Assembly: GCA_027943335.1 (NCBI GenBank)
Contig: BSBK01000963.1
Coordinates: 2,589,001 to 2,653,000 of the forward strand
From: Chamaecyparis obtusa
Taxonomy: Eukaryota; Streptophyta; Pinopsida; Cupressales; Cupressaceae
Length of the DNA: 64,000 nucleotides
Direction: 5' to 3'
This document shows, in pieces, positions 22,007 to 34,780 of this stretch. Positions within the stretch are counted from its first letter, which is position 1. The number at the start of each line of letters is the position of its first letter. Under the pieces are notes generated by a model. That model was not told where the DNA came from, did no database searches, and saw only the letters and a program-made list of their open reading frames with translations. A program made the translations under genes and the position numbers.

Positions 22007-23850
22007 GCTAGCAATAACAATGAAGATGCGACCATAGAAGGACCAAAGAAAATGCACATAGAAAATACCATCGGTTTAGAAATAATAACAGGTGAAATCC
22101 AGGCCTACCCTAATGGCTAGTTGAGTCTCAAAGGAGGAAGAGAATGATAAAACTTCCACCCCTCTCTCACTAACATGCATGTTGGCAGAACAATAGGAAC
22201 CCAAAAGGTTGAAGAAGGCTCACACCCTTCACACAACCTAAAGGAGTCTAGATGAAATGTGGTGGCAACAATTGTGACCCCACCAGAAGATAGGGAAGAG
22301 TCAGAGATAACGGTAAAAGATTACACAGTAACCAAGATTCCCTTGGACCAATGAAATAGAAGAGGAAAGTTGGACCTCCTTGATGATACAAGATGGATCA
22401 TCCACAAAAGGTATGGAAATGAGTACTAGAAGAAGAAAGAGCTTCAGGCATCTGAGTAAAATCTCTAGAAGTTCTTAATGGAGTTAGCATCCCCCCTTTC
22501 TTCTACAACACCAGAGGCCTCCACCTTCAGAAGGTCGCTCACATAGGGAAACATAGAAGCACTTCAGATCATGAAGATTAAAATTCTAGCGATGGATGGA
22601 TGGGTAGATGAGTAGTTGGAGGTGATTAGAAACTTTTTGTCCGCGTCCCTCCCAAAATTATACATTGCTCATAATATTTTGAGTAAAATCAATAATATTA
22701 TTTTTGAATGGAAGACCCATGCATAAAAATACCAGGATTGGAAAGAGTTCCTCGGGGAAGTTTTGAAACTAAAAGAGGAAGACTTGATCAAATTAGGCAT
22801 TTTGGGGAACAAACCTTGTCAGTTCTCGAAGACCCAATATGCCAGACATGCATTCAAAATTAAGACAAACAAGAAACTGGTTAAGGTCATAGAGGATCGT
22901 AAGACCGAGGTCTAAGGTATGATGGACCAATTTTGGGCATTCATCTAGGAGGTAATGTTGAAAAATCCAGTGTTTTTGGGCATTGGCACCACCATAGATT
23001 CTTTATTAATTAAGTTTGACAAGAAGGTCGATGCACAATTATAGCCCTCGGGAGACTCTGACAGCTCTGTTCTGGGAAGGCTCTTCCAATTGATGCTTAA
23101 GGTCCACGATTCCACCAGGGTGGCCTCTAAATTGAAGGACGAAACTAAAGATGCTATAGACCGTTTGGAAGAAGCCATTGGCCACATGGATTGCCTTAAA
23201 GAGGCAAATGAGGAAGGTGTAACTGAGATACTAGAAGCCTTCTATAAATATAAAGAGTAGTAAAGTCTTTGGTTTTTGGGGATTCCTCTCCCACAAACAT
23301 ATTCTTTAATTCATCATTCTTCAAGCATAAGCTCCCGGAGTCCAAAATTCTAGACTTCATAATTTTGTATTCTTTATGGTGGTCTGCATTGATGGTTTCT
23401 CTAAAGCCGATCGACCATTTTCCCATTTGGGTTGTCAAAATTTGAGTAGGTATAGTACGATTAAAAGTGACAGATAAAGGGTGGAGGACTATACACACCA
23501 TCCCAACTCCTAAGGTGTTGCTCCAACATTTATAACTAAATGCACAAAAAGAGACATGGAGCCACCACTACATTTATAAAGCACACTGCCTAAGATACTT
23601 GGGCCTAGCAAGTCACATCAACATGCTTGGGTGTTGTCTCCTGATGATTATTTTCCTAAGTCTTGCATTCATCCTCCTTTCCCCTCTCCTCTTCTTTCCT
23701 TTTTAGGTATTGTAATATGATTGGATATTTCTGAAAGTACAGGTTGCACCGATTGTAAATATTATATTTTATAGAAACAAGTGGGTTGTAGATCCCAATA
23801 TAGGTTATAGGATGTTTATAAATAAGAAGTTTGATGCCTAATCAAGGTTG
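22007..23850 (+). pseudogene. Unrecognised decayed coding relic
   Basis: One plus-strand frame between about 22590 and 23260 gives long helical, charged stretches separated by single stops: LEVIRNFLSASLPKLYIAHN, EDLIKLGILGNKPCQFSKTQ, VASKLKDETKDAIDRLEEAI and GHMDCLKEANEEGVTEILEA. I recognise no domain. It could be the gag or ORF1 of an old element. The 3' side (23700-23790) is TTTTGTAAATATTATATTTTATAG-like, similar in style to the relic tail at 680-760, so it may be a relative of the relic at the left edge. There is no evidence for a host gene. Confidence 0.35.
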
Positions 23851-26600
23851 GTAGAATTGATGATTTTATTGTCCATGCTATAGTTGTGCTATTTTGCTTC
23901 TAGTGTAGTTGTTTTAGTGCTCTTAGTAGATTAATGCTCCCTAGGAGCCATGAATGTACCAACCAGTGATGCTAGCTCTTTTAAGTTGAAAAAGGAATAC
24001 ATACTACTCTTGGTACTATGCTTTGTGGTGTTCTTCATTCTATATTTAGCGAATCTCTTTCATATTGTATGCTTCCCTGTGTCCTTTTCTCAAAAAGTTC
24101 TTTGGTAGTTAATGGAAACGCTTTTGATTTCATTGCTAATGTATGTCTCGATTGATGATCATACATATGTTTGGTATGGTTACTGATATTTTATTTGAGC
24201 ATTTTTTATATTTTGAGGTTTATAACATGACTATAGATAGACTTGTTTACTAACCCTAGCTAATCTTTTTCACTTTCTTTGTTTAAACTAATGACTACTT
24301 ATCAGAAACCTCACTCATTCTAAATCTCTAGAATTTGATGAGCATAAAACTAGCATACCCCTTAACATAAAAATAGTCATTTGTCCAACTGAACCTTTCT
24401 TTCACCATCGTGACCCAACTACTAGGTACTTGGAGGCCAGGAGAGTATGCTCTCTAATAAACCTCTTGAGGCAAACTTGGCCGGTACCCCATGAAAACTC
24501 TCTCCTTGTTGGCAAGGCTGTCACAAAGTCCCATCAACAATATCCACCTTTGAACATTTAGTCATTATTACCTCCTCGTTCCAACATGAAGGGTGCCATG
24601 CTAACTCTCGATTGCTTGGCACAATATTTGTTATTATCATTACGATCAAATTCTACCTTTCATGCATATTCACACTTTTTGCGGATGTTGATACATTGGT
24701 GTTATTTTCCAAGTAGCTTTTTTAGATCAACATTATTTGAATATCACTTCATTTTTTTGAACTTACATCCTTATTTTGTACAAATTTTATGTGTGGAAAA
24801 AGAAACAATGCTCGATAGTTTATACTCAAATAGATACTCATTTTTACTATATGCACCATCATTTTCTATATTGTAAATAATATTTTGATGCACTAATATC
24901 ATTATGTACCTTTGTATTCTAAAGGGTGGCATGTGTAAATACTCTAAGATACCATCTCTTGCATTGAAAACTTGAACATGCTCTATTGAAAGACTTTTGA
25001 CCTAGTTTCACTTTTACATGAAAGTACCTTTAATTGATAGTTTTGGAATACATCCTACTATGACATTTCTTACCATGATGATTCATACACTGATCTTTAT
25101 GACATATGATGTTTCCTATAACTAGTCTTTTCTTGCACATATTTTTCTATTCATTATTGTTGTTATTATGAACAAAGTAGCATACACAACCATTCTCACC
25201 TCATGATACTAGCATAAATATATAGGGTCATTTGTTTATTTATTTGTGATTACTGACATTACATTATATACCATTTCCTCTTCTTGTCAATACTAAACAC
25301 ATGGAATGTGTTGATTGTTTTGATGCTTTGATGATCATTGTAAGCCTAATTCATTCAGTGAGGATCATTTTATGTTATTGATCAATATCTCTATTTTGTT
25401 TCTTGGCTATTATCAACAACATCATAGTCAATTGATTTTTTGAAATTGAAATTAATATCAAGTAATGTCACTTTGGAAAACTCATACCCCTGTCATCATG
25501 CATGCTTAGATTCCTCTAATCTTTTGATTATTTTCTTGGAACATCACTATTTTTTTTGTTTTGGAGCAACACTTTGTACTTCAATATTTCTTGAGAAAAC
25601 ATCATTCCTCACTATTGCTTTGACATTGTTATGGACTCTATGCACACATTATGCCTCTTATGATAGGATAATTGCTCTTCAAATTACACACTTATAATGT
25701 TTTATGATAATGAAGTGATTGCATAACCATGCAATCTTTGTTTTGATGGAAACTAAAGGTACTTTTGTTGTTGTACTGTAGATTGTCTTTGCCTCCTATG
25801 CATAGGCCTGATAATTGTTTTGACTTTCTCATTATTGATTTTTAGATATGCATATCCACTCTTTGATATTGCTAATATACCATGAACTAGGATCATTATT
25901 TGTAACCACTACTACTGAATTTTAGATGTTACCAGTTCATGGTCTTTCTCAATTATTACTATATAATTTATTCTTTTTGCAATATAATTGCAATATGTCA
26001 CTATCATGTTAGTGTCATGCTTGTACTCACGATGTTCTAATTTTAGTTTGAAACAAAAGGTTTCACACATTAAAATGCATGTCCCTTTAATGTTTGTTGA
26101 TTTCTACTTGATCTCTCTACTTTCATCTTGTCTCTCAATGGCATGCTGGGTTCAAACCCTTGTGGGAGCCACATTTACTTCCACATGCTATTTAGAGACA
26201 CTTGTAACTACAAAAGAAGCAAACATGTTAGAAAAATAGATGCTCTTCTCATATATATATATATGATGAATCTGGATGACCTTTTCTTATTTGATGCACT
26301 TTTAAACCAATTAATATATGCATAGGTAGATGATCATGTAGGTTAATAACTAGTCACTGCTTTGATCTTTCAATACCTAACATCATTATTCTAAAAAATG
26401 CAAGGAACAAGGATACACATGAGGACTCACGAGTTACAATGATGGACTAGATCATAATCAACAAGCCAAGACAACCTAAGTAGTCATATTCAAACAATGG
26501 CTAGTTACCCTCTTATATGCTCCTTTGCATTTTACATTTACTTATTCATGTGTTAATTTATCCAAATTTGTATCAAAGAAGAAAAGGCCAATCTCACGGC
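23851..26600. other. AT-rich interval without recognised features
   Basis: Only short chance ORFs on both strands. A small TA microsatellite lies at 26251-26265. I see no LTR ends, coding signature or RNA gene. Confidence 0.5.
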
Positions 26601-28428
26601 ATGTGTGAGACAACATGTAAATATTTATTTCAAGAGATTACTTTTGTACAAATAAATTTGTAAAAATTATGTGTTCTATACATCTGTTATGATAAGGCTC
26701 TTCCTAAATTGAGCCATGAGTAAAAATATGGTAACAAGGATAATAGAAAAGGTGACATATAAGTACTTTTTACCAACTTCAACAAAAAGGGTAATAGAAC
26801 CTATGATTGAACAAGTGTAACCATCATACACGTTAATCATCGTATCATATTTTTTAGAAGTAAATTGATGAATTTGCCTTGTAAAAATATTTTCTTTAGT
26901 AATAAAATTCACCATAAACACAAGATCAATATGGACTCTATTAGATAACTTTCCATTAATCTTCATAATAATGTATAAAGGTCAATCAAGTTCCTTAATA
27001 GTGTCCATAAGATCAAAGGTAATGCAAGGTTAATACTTAGGTTTAGGTTTGGGTTTGGATATAGTTTGGTCTGTAAGATTGACAATTTGGTTGACCCCAC
27101 CACATGTATCATCAAATTTCATAATTGTAGGTTGTTGGGTTCAACAATCACAGTGGAAGAGGAATGCAATAAATCGGTTGGCTTGATGAAGTTAGTAGAA
27201 TAAGAAGGAAAAGGACTGTTATAGATTTTCAAATTTTGATGATACAACAAATTTATTTCCATTTTCATTAAAACCCTTGCAACATATGTAAATGTATCCT
27301 TAGGAGGAAGAGATATTAATTCTAGGGCATCTACCTCAAAAGGAATTATTGAACAAAAATAACATCTTCAAGATAAATAAAGTAGGAGGAGAACACAAAT
27401 TCACCTTTTTAGCCCCCTATTGCTAGGTAGGAAAAAGGGATTCTTTACGAATGATGACATAATTTAAGATTCCAAGCAATGGATTTTTTAATGATGGACA
27501 TGCAATTACAAATAAGGAAGATTTTTTAATCAAGGATACACCTCTTGTTTAAGATAGAATCCCTAATGTGAACAGATAATTTTGTATAAAATTGGACATC
27601 ATGTGATAAACCAACACCGCTCCACCAAGAAAGGTGGATCCTTAGAAATGATAGAAGAAAAGGATACCTTTCCCCCAAAGGATAAATGCCATAAAAAATA
27701 TAACACATTATTTTATCAATGATTTGGTCTTAAGATGTTCATCAAAAAATATATTTTATAAAAGAGGTCCATAGCAATAAACTAAGATGTATTGAATTTT
27801 GTAGAAGAATATGAAATTAGAGAAAATGGCCTTGCCCCCAAATTTGAAGACAATAAAATTGACCTATCATGTTTCTCCCATGAGAAAATTAAAAGGTGAA
27901 GCATAACATCATTCAATACAAAGATCCCCTAATGAAGCAAGCTACTAATCACATTGTGTGGAGTAACATAATAGGAAAATGGAGTGATAAGGCACTATAT
28001 TTATAGTACTTGTGTCTATAAGTTGTATTTGTATGCTGAAATTATGAGATAAGCCAAGAGGGGAATTTTTCATTTTTTTCTTAGATAGAGATGAGTGATC
28101 AAGTTTTGAAAAGGGTTATGAACAATATTTTCTCCATTTGTAAATCTAGTGCCTTGTGAAGGAGTGGGATATATAGGGACTTGTTACATACTTCCAAGAT
28201 CTTTTCCATTAGATATATTTGAATTAGGATGTAGAAGGATTTCACCATGAGGTTTATGAAATGGTGTTGTGTATGATTGTATAATAGGAAGGATGGTCTC
28301 TATGAGGAGATTCTTAATCCTATTATTTTCATCCACTTTAGTAGGTTGATTAGAAGTGTTCTCATCTAAGCCTTTATCTTAAACCAACAACATGTTAGGA
28401 GATAGATCATAAATGAAATACAAAAATA
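26601..28428 (-). mobile_element. Degraded Gypsy-like relic on the minus strand, left part
   Basis: Minus-strand frames give protein-like fragments: a protease-like piece at 26676-26966, and upstream of it near 28100-28370 a Pro/His/Asn-rich stretch (QSYTTPFHKPHGEILLHP). The same style of sequence continues at 35965-36869 beyond Copia B, so B most likely inserted into this relic. No LTR is identified on its left. Confidence 0.45.
26676..26966 (-). pseudogene. Retroviral-type aspartic protease-like fragment
   Basis: The 96-codon open frame reads MKINGKLSNRVHIDLVFMVN, then FITKENIFTRQIHQF, and NVYDGYTCSIIGSITLFVEV, followed by KYLYVTFSIILVT. The spacing of IDLVFMVNFI, the IIGSITLFVEVG strand and the VTFSII strand resembles retroelement pepsin-like proteases, but the active-site triad reads D-L-V rather than D-S/T-G, so it is dead if this is right. 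No other catalytic domain is found nearby. The call is an inference from the pattern. Confidence 0.4.
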
Positions 28429-29007
28429 TGTTGGAAACTATAATTGAAGCAATTGTTGTATTGTCATTGATGTCAAACCTTAACAGGTAAGACTGTTGCT
28501 ATCTAAGAAAGTACTATATCTATTTGATTGTTGAGAAGGATCAGGGCAAGGTTGATAACAATAGCACCTAAGGAAAGGTTGAGTTATCTTGATACTTCAA
28601 TGGGTACTTGATTATGTGGCACAATGATAAGATAATGTATTGCTTATCTAAGTAAGAAGTAAGACTAAACAAGTAGGCTTAACTGAGCAAAAGTGAAGAA
28701 ATCTAGTTTAAGCCGAGTGATGTTAGTGTCGACCGAGTCAGTATATGCCAAGTAAATTCAATGTTGACCAAACATCAGTTAATTGCTAAGGAAGTTAGTA
28801 TTAGCTGAGGAAACAATTTCAGTGGTGATCGGGCTACCTAGTGATAACCGAGGAGTTGAACACAGTATTGACCAAGTGTCAGTAATTTACATCTGAGGAA
28901 GAATTCAAATTCCTAGTTGACATAGTTGAATTCTTGGATTATGTAAATCATGTTGACTTTATTTATTGATTGTATGGAAGCATTTAATGCACTGTAAACC
29001 ATTTTAT

Positions 29008-29014
29008 TATAAAT
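29008..29014 (+). promoter_or_regulatory. TATA-like box in Copia B 5' LTR
   Basis: TATAAAT in the first third of the LTR. Confidence 0.4.
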
Positions 29015-29397
29015 CCATAAAGAGATTTGAGATGTTTCTAGAAGAATGGATGAAGAACATAAAGCTGGAAGGATTTGATGAATCTAACCTAACCCTAAGA
29101 TCTACAGAGGAGATTAAGTGACAAAAGTTGGATCAACCTAATCGAAGAGGTATTAAGGAAACCTAAGCATGAGGTTGATAGAGAGGATGCTGGAGTTATT
29201 GTTGTCATTGACTGTATAAGCAGAAAAGGCTAAAGGAGAAGGAGTTGTGATTGCTTGAAGGGATTTCTGAGAAGATCAGTGATGGAGATGGAAATGGATC
29301 ACAGTCAGTAAGCTAGCATATGTGTATGGATTTGGATCTATTATTTGCAAAGTGAGTTGTATGTTTTTAGATCAAACACTACTGTTACTTTCTAACT

Positions 29398-30353
29398 TGA
29401 CACAAACCAAGGCTAGAAGGATCCAATTAAGGATAGTTTAGGTTGAGCAACTTCAGAATTACACAGTGGAATACTCAACACAATAGATAACATACTAATT
29501 ATTTCAAGTAATTTGCATTAACATGCCTGGCTGTAAGGCCTTCTGAGTTAGGGCTAATTACAATCAGAAATAATTCTGCAAGATCCACAACCAGATCCAA
29601 TACAATCACCAGCTAGTTCAGCTTTGAAGACAATCACAAGCTGATGGAAACCCTAAGGTAGATCTAAACTTGAGCTCACAAGCCTCCAAGCAATCTCCTT
29701 CTTCCCAAGTGTACAAACCACTAGCTTTACTATTAAAAATAATCAGATAGAGATCTGATCTGTAAGATCATGCGAGATCTTTTCCACAACTTTGTCAAAT
29801 TCAGCTTTCAGGCTTCACATCTAACAATCCAGATCTGCTAAGTCATCTCTCAAAACATCTACCCAAACACCCCTTAAATACTAATCATTAGCCATAAGTC
29901 GACAAGATGAAACCCTTAACTCTTCCTAACAAATATTAAATGCCATACAAGTCGGTTTGCAAATTGTATACAAACATTTAATTTAGCATGTCAGCCTCCA
30001 AATCCACTTAGGAGAATCCAACAAAAGATACAAACAATAAATGCACCAAGTCGGCCCAAAAAATCACACAGAACTCTAGTCAGTAAGCCAGAACTACCAA
30101 GCATCAATGAATTAACTGAGCATGCCAAGCATCACTAAGCACTAGTGTCGACCAAGCACTACAAGCATGACCGAGTAACACTTTCATCAAGCATCAGAGA
30201 CTACCGAGTTCCTTTAGTGACCGAGCTTCCTTCAATGACCGAGGTCGTCAGTCATGGTTGCAACCAAGCAAAATCGGCCAAAATACAAACACCTATGCAG
30301 TTTCACCGAGGACACAGAATGCCCCTACCTCAACCTTGGATGCCCCTACATCA
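29398..30353 (-). mobile_element. Solo LTR inserted in Copia B 5' LTR
   Basis: 956 bp, TGACACAAAC...CCCTACATCA, flanked by TAACT (29393-29397) and TAACC (30354-30358), a 4-of-5 target duplication. Removing it rejoins CTGTTACTTTCTAAC to ATTGTATTAG, which matches the LTR of element C (TTGTTACTCTCTAAC then AATTATAG) at the same place. The sequence has the CCGAG-rich, AAGTCGG-containing style of the minus-oriented LTRs of elements D and E, so I orient it minus. It has no internal region. Confidence 0.7.
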
Positions 30354-30869
30354 TAACCATTGTATTAGTTTAAATCCTTTAATAAAGGTTGACCTAATAG
30401 TCATTTGTATAAATCCTTTGAACAAGGTTGCATTCTAATGGAATGTATGTAAGTCCTTTAACAAAGCGCACTCTTAACTAGGTGGTTGAAATCCTTTAAC
30501 CTGGTCACACCTGATAGTATGTTTGTAAACCTTTGATAGGATTGGTTTTCATAGAGCTCACTTTAGAAGAGTGAAAATATCAGTAACATGTTACAAAGTG
30601 GTTTTTCCCAAATTGGGTTTCCACTATAAATCCTGGTGTTAATGCTTGTGTGAATGTTTTGGTTTGAACATTTTTGTGTTTTGCAAGTTAAATACTATTG
30701 GATAGTGGACTGCACTATTATATGTTTCTGTTATGCATTAAGTAATGACCGAGTAGCTGCTGGTTGTTAGATTTGAGTTGTTGAAGAGTTTTGAAAGTTT
30801 ATTTATACACCTAGACCTAAGAACAATTGATTCACCCCCCTCTTTGTTGTTATAAATCATATTAACAAT

Positions 30870-30880
30870 TGGTATCAGAG
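30870..30880 (+). other. Primer binding site of Copia B
   Basis: TGGTATCAGAG, the canonical Copia PBS complementary to initiator methionine tRNA, two bases inside the LTR. Confidence 0.93.
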
Positions 30881-30924
30881 TTGTTGGTGCTTACAAAGAA
30901 CAAGTTTAAAGGTACTTGAAGTAA

Positions 30925-31839
30925 ATGATCGGGATGTATAAGAAGGAGGTACCGAAGCTAAATAAGGAGAACTTCCCTACATGGCAGAGTCTAATGAAAC
31001 TGCATCTAGCTAGTATTGGTGACTTAGCAAAGTATTATGTCGAGCATGAATACGTTACACCTGTTGCACCTTTGACTACTGAGGAGATGAGAGATAAACA
31101 AGAGCACAATCAAGCAATGTTGGAGATTGCATCCGCCTTAAGCTATCCTAAATTTGAAGACATCAAAGACTGCACTAATGCAAAGAAAATGTGGGACACT
31201 CTTGCAAACATCTATGGTGGTGACATAAATGTACTGAGGGCAAAAGCTAAAAGCCTAAGAGGTAAATTTGATGAAATGAAAATGCAAGAAGGTGAGAATA
31301 TTGCTCAATATTGTGGTAGGATAAAAGAAGTTGTAAATGCTATTAGAGGAGCTAATGGAACTATTGAAGATGAGACTATTATTGGAAAAGTATTGAGAAC
31401 TTTGCGTCCTATTTATGCCATCAAAATTTTAGCAATTCAAGAATCTAGGTGTAACCCTGGGAATGCTCTTACTTTGGAAAGTCTTGTTGGTAAGTTTACT
31501 ACTTTTGAGCTTTCTAATTATGATAACTTCATTGTTGCTAATGTTGAATATGCATTTAAGTCACAAATAGTTCTGTATAATTCAAAGAAAGAAAAAGAAA
31601 GATGTATCAGTGAGAGTGAAAGTGAAAATGAAACATCCGATGAAGAACTAGAGAATCTTGAAGCTCTTATGGCCAGAAGATTGAAAAGGGGAAAAGGAAA
31701 GTATAAAGGTAAACTCCCTATCATATGTTTCTCACGTAATAAAGTTGGTCATATAGCTGCAAGATGTCTTGACAGGGATGACAAGGATGAGGAAAGAGAT
31801 AGAAAGAACAAAGATAAAAGAGAAGACATAGGTTACTAA
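30925..31839 (+). CDS. Copia B gag
   Basis: 304 codons from an ATG 45 bp after the PBS. It has the UBN2/Copia gag fold: KLNKENFPTWQSLMKLHLAS near residue 12, then KKMWDTLANIYGGDINVLRA, QEGENIAQYCGRI and the TLRPIYAIKI region. A Lys/Glu/Ser-rich linker follows and then a zinc knuckle near residue 268 reading CFSRNKVGHIAARC, in which the second Cys of CX2C is replaced by Arg, so zinc binding is probably lost. It would form the particle that packages element RNA. The ORF is open over its whole length and ends at a TAA; pol continues downstream in broken form. Confidence 0.85.
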   Translation: MIGMYKKEVPKLNKENFPTWQSLMKLHLASIGDLAKYYVEHEYVTPVAPLTTEEMRDKQEHNQAMLEIASALSYPKFEDIKDCTNAKKMWDTLANIYGGDINVLRAKAKSLRGKFDEMKMQEGENIAQYCGRIKEVVNAIRGANGTIEDETIIGKVLRTLRPIYAIKILAIQESRCNPGNALTLESLVGKFTTFELSNYDNFIVANVEYAFKSQIVLYNSKKEKERCISESESENETSDEELENLEALMARRLKRGKGKYKGKLPIICFSRNKVGHIAARCLDRDDKDEERDRKNKDKREDIGY

Positions 31840-33300
31840 AGGTACAAGGAATACAAAGAAAAAGGTAAGAAATCCTGCTATATTGCTGAAGAAGAAACTG
31901 ACACTGATAGTCATGATTTTGAAATTGAAGTAGTCTATGTTGCTATGAAAGATGAGTCTAACGAGGATGAGAAAACTACACTTATATCCTATGTGAACAA
32001 AAATGACAAGTGGATTATTGATAGTGGTTGATCACACCACATGACTGGTGATAAAAGTAAGTTTGATACCCTAGATCATTACAAAGGTTGAAGTGTTAAA
32101 TTTGGTAATGATGCACCATGTCCTGTTAGGGGCAAAGGATTGATTAAGGTGACTGATAAGATCACTTGTGAAAATGCTTATTGGGTTGAAGGTCTTAACT
32201 ATAATCTGCTAAGTGTTGCACAACTTAATAGGACTGGCTACCGAGTGGAATTTCATCACAGGAAGCCTAAAATATTTGATGCCACTAGTGAACTAATTGG
32301 AAGTGGAGAATAGACAAGAGGTAATTTGTTTTATCTAGACCTATCTGAAGAGACATGTATGATTGCACAACTTGATGATATATGGTTATGGCATAAGTGG
32401 CTATGTCATGTTAACTTTGATAATCTCATAGAAATTAGTAAAAAGAAGAAAGTGAGAGGACTGCCGAGATTGAGGAAACTTGATAATGTAATGTGCAAAC
32501 AATGTCAGTTGGGTAAGATGACAAAGTCTAGTTTCAAGAGCAAGACTTTTACCTTTGAAAATGCTTTAGATTTGGTTCATACTAACCTTTGTGGACCTAT
32601 GGGTGTACAAAGCTATTGTGGTGCTAGATATTTTATTCCGTTTGTTGATGATTACATCAAAATGATGACTGTAATGTTTTTAAAAGAAAAATTTGATGCT
32701 TTTTAGTTTTTAAAGTGGTATTTGGCTAAGGTTGAAAAGGAGATAGGTAGGAACTTGAAGTGAATGATATCTAACCAAGGTGGAGAATTCATATCAAATG
32801 AGTTTAATCTATTCTATAATGATAGAGGAATCAAGAGATAAATGTCTGCACCTAGAACACCTCCACAGAATGGTATAGCAGAGAGAAGGAACATATCTAT
32901 CATGGATTGTGCAAGAACACTAATGATCGAGAAGAATGTTGCACAAAAGTACTAGAGAGAAGCTGTAAGTATAGCTGTTTATACCCTAAACCAAGTATAG
33001 ATAAAAAAAGGTACAAATATTACACCTTATGAGTTATGGCACAAGTATGCTCCTAATGTGAAGTACTTTAGAATTTTTGGGAGAAAATGCTATATACTAA
33101 AGGACAATAGGAATGGAAAATTTGATACTAAAAGTGATGAGGGAATATTCCTAGGTTATTCCACAAAAAGCAAAGCTTACAAGTGTTTGAACTCTAACAC
33201 TAACAAAATTGTGGAAAGTGTAAATGTTAAGGTTGATGAATATGCAGAGAAAAATGAATAGGAAAGCAAGAGAGAACCAGAAGATTATAGATCTTTTGTA
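31840..33300 (+). pseudogene. Copia B protease and integrase remnant
   Basis: Protease: KWIIDSG near 32011-32030 followed by a TGA and SHHMTGDKSKF, the usual Copia protease start. GAG-pre-integrase: LWHKWLCHVNFDNLIEISKK (32386-32445) and MCKQCQLGKM, the HHCC zinc finger. Integrase core: LDLVHTNLCGPM (first Asp shifted to the DLVH motif; the usual DxxG Asp reads N), FVDDYIKMMTVMFLKEKFDA, SNQGGEF (the usual S-D-x-G Asp reads N) and TPPQNGIAERRNISI (Glu). Stops occur at about 32028, 32088, 32311, 32704, 32761, 32839 and 32953. The protein is non-functional both from stops and from substituted acidic residues. Confidence 0.88.
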
Positions 33301-34780
33301 TATATATAAGAAGGAGAGGTAGGTGACAAACTTGCACCCGATGTAGAGTCTCAGATAAGCAATGCTGAGCATCACGAAAACAATGTCGAGCGACAAGAAG
33401 AATGTGTTGAGTGATAGGAGGATGTTGTCGAGTATTAGGAAGAGGTTACCGAGCATTCCGAAGTTGAATCTAATAATCTTGTTGGTGAACCTGAAGATAA
33501 AGAAGAAAAGAGAGTAGAACTTGTTTTGGCACAATATGTAAGGAGACATCACAAGCCTGAACAAATCATTGGAGACAAAGAAACGGGAGTTTTGACCAGA
33601 AACAAGTTAAGAGACCCTACATGTTTACTATGTGAATTTGAGCCTAAGACAACAAGGGAGGCACTGGAAAATGAAGACTGGATCCAAGCCATTTTTTAGT
33701 AGATAGACCAAATAGAGAAGAATGATACCTGGACTCTGGTGCTGAGACCAGAAAACAAAAATGTCATTGGAACAAAATGGGTGTTCAGAAATAAGCTGAA
33801 TGAACATGGACAAATCACAAGGAACAAAGCAAGGTTGGTATGCAAAGGCTATGCACAAGAAGAAGGAATAGATTATGGGGATACATTTTCCCCTGTAGCA
33901 AGATTGGAAGGAGTAAGAACTTTACTTGCATATGCTATCTACAAAGATTTCAAGGTATACCAAATGGATGTGAAGTCTGCATTTTTAAATGGTATATAAG
34001 AAGAAGTGTACATTGAACAACCTAAAGGATTTTTTGATCCAAACAAGAGACACATGGTTTGCAAAGTAAATAAGGTGTTGTACGGACTAAAGCAAGCCCC
34101 CAGAGCATGGTATGAGAGGCTGCACAACTACTTGATACAGATTGGATTCTCAAGGACAAATGACACTAGCAATCTGTACATGAAAGATGAAGAAGGTAAA
34201 GGAATCTTGTTGGCTAAGATTTTTGTAGATGATATCATATTTGGTGGACACGATGCCCTATGTAAGAAATTTTCAAATGAAATGAAAACTCAATTTGAAA
34301 TGAGTATTTTTGGGGAGGTAAAATTCTTTGTTGGTTTACAAGTATATCAGGTGGAGAAAGGTATTTTCATCACCCAATCTAAATATGTTCATGAGATACT
34401 GAAAACCTTTGGTATGGAGGATTCAAGGCCAGTAAGTAATCCCATGGCTACTAGACAAAAATTTTCTAAGAATGATGATGCTGCTAAAGTAAACCAAACT
34501 TTGTATAGGTCCATGATTGGAAAACTGCAGTATGTTGTTCACAGTAGATTAGATATTTATCTAGCAATTGGGATTGTGGAAAGATTCTCTACCAATCCTA
34601 AGGAAACTCATGTGATGGTTGTAAAAAGGATAATGAGATATTTGAAAGGGACTACAGATTATGGATTGTACTATAAGAAGCATGAAAGATTTGAACTAAG
34701 AGTCTATACTGATGCTGATTGGGTAGGAAATGTGGATGACAGAAAGAGTACTAGTGGTGGAGCTTTCTTTCTTGGATAGA
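33301..34780 (+). pseudogene. Copia B reverse transcriptase
   Basis: A Glu-rich linker, then PREALENEDW-type start at about 33655, NVIGTKWVFRNKLNEHG, KARLVCKGYAQEEGIDYGDT, FSPVARLEGVRTLLAYA, YQMDVKSAFLNGI (first catalytic Asp), VYIEQPKGF, KVLYGLKQAPRAWYERL, LLAKIFVDDIIFGG (the Asp-Asp pair) and SMIGKLQYVVHSRLDI. Stops are at about 33697 and 33998. From 34006 to 34779 the frame is fully open and all RT palm residues are kept. Confidence 0.92.

Larger units (their letters stand above)
28429..30867 (+). repeat. Copia B 5' LTR (with nested solo LTR)
   Basis: Starts TGTTGGAAAC and ends ATTAACA directly before the PBS. Without the nested 956 bp insert and one copy of its duplication it would be about 1.48 kb. 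It has a TATAAAT at 29008-29014 and the Copia-type end GATTCACCCCCCTCTTTG. Confidence 0.88.

Noticed and set aside
26148..26159. Isolated box-B-like GGGTTCAAACCC, possible tRNA or SINE
   Set aside because: No box A at the proper distance upstream, no acceptor-stem pairing, no flanking duplication.
23851..26600. Short ORFs such as 24586-24876, 25440-25697 and 25988-26239 as possible host genes
   Set aside because: No domain, no splice-consistent exon chain, no codon bias or conserved neighbours; length is expected by chance in AT-rich DNA.
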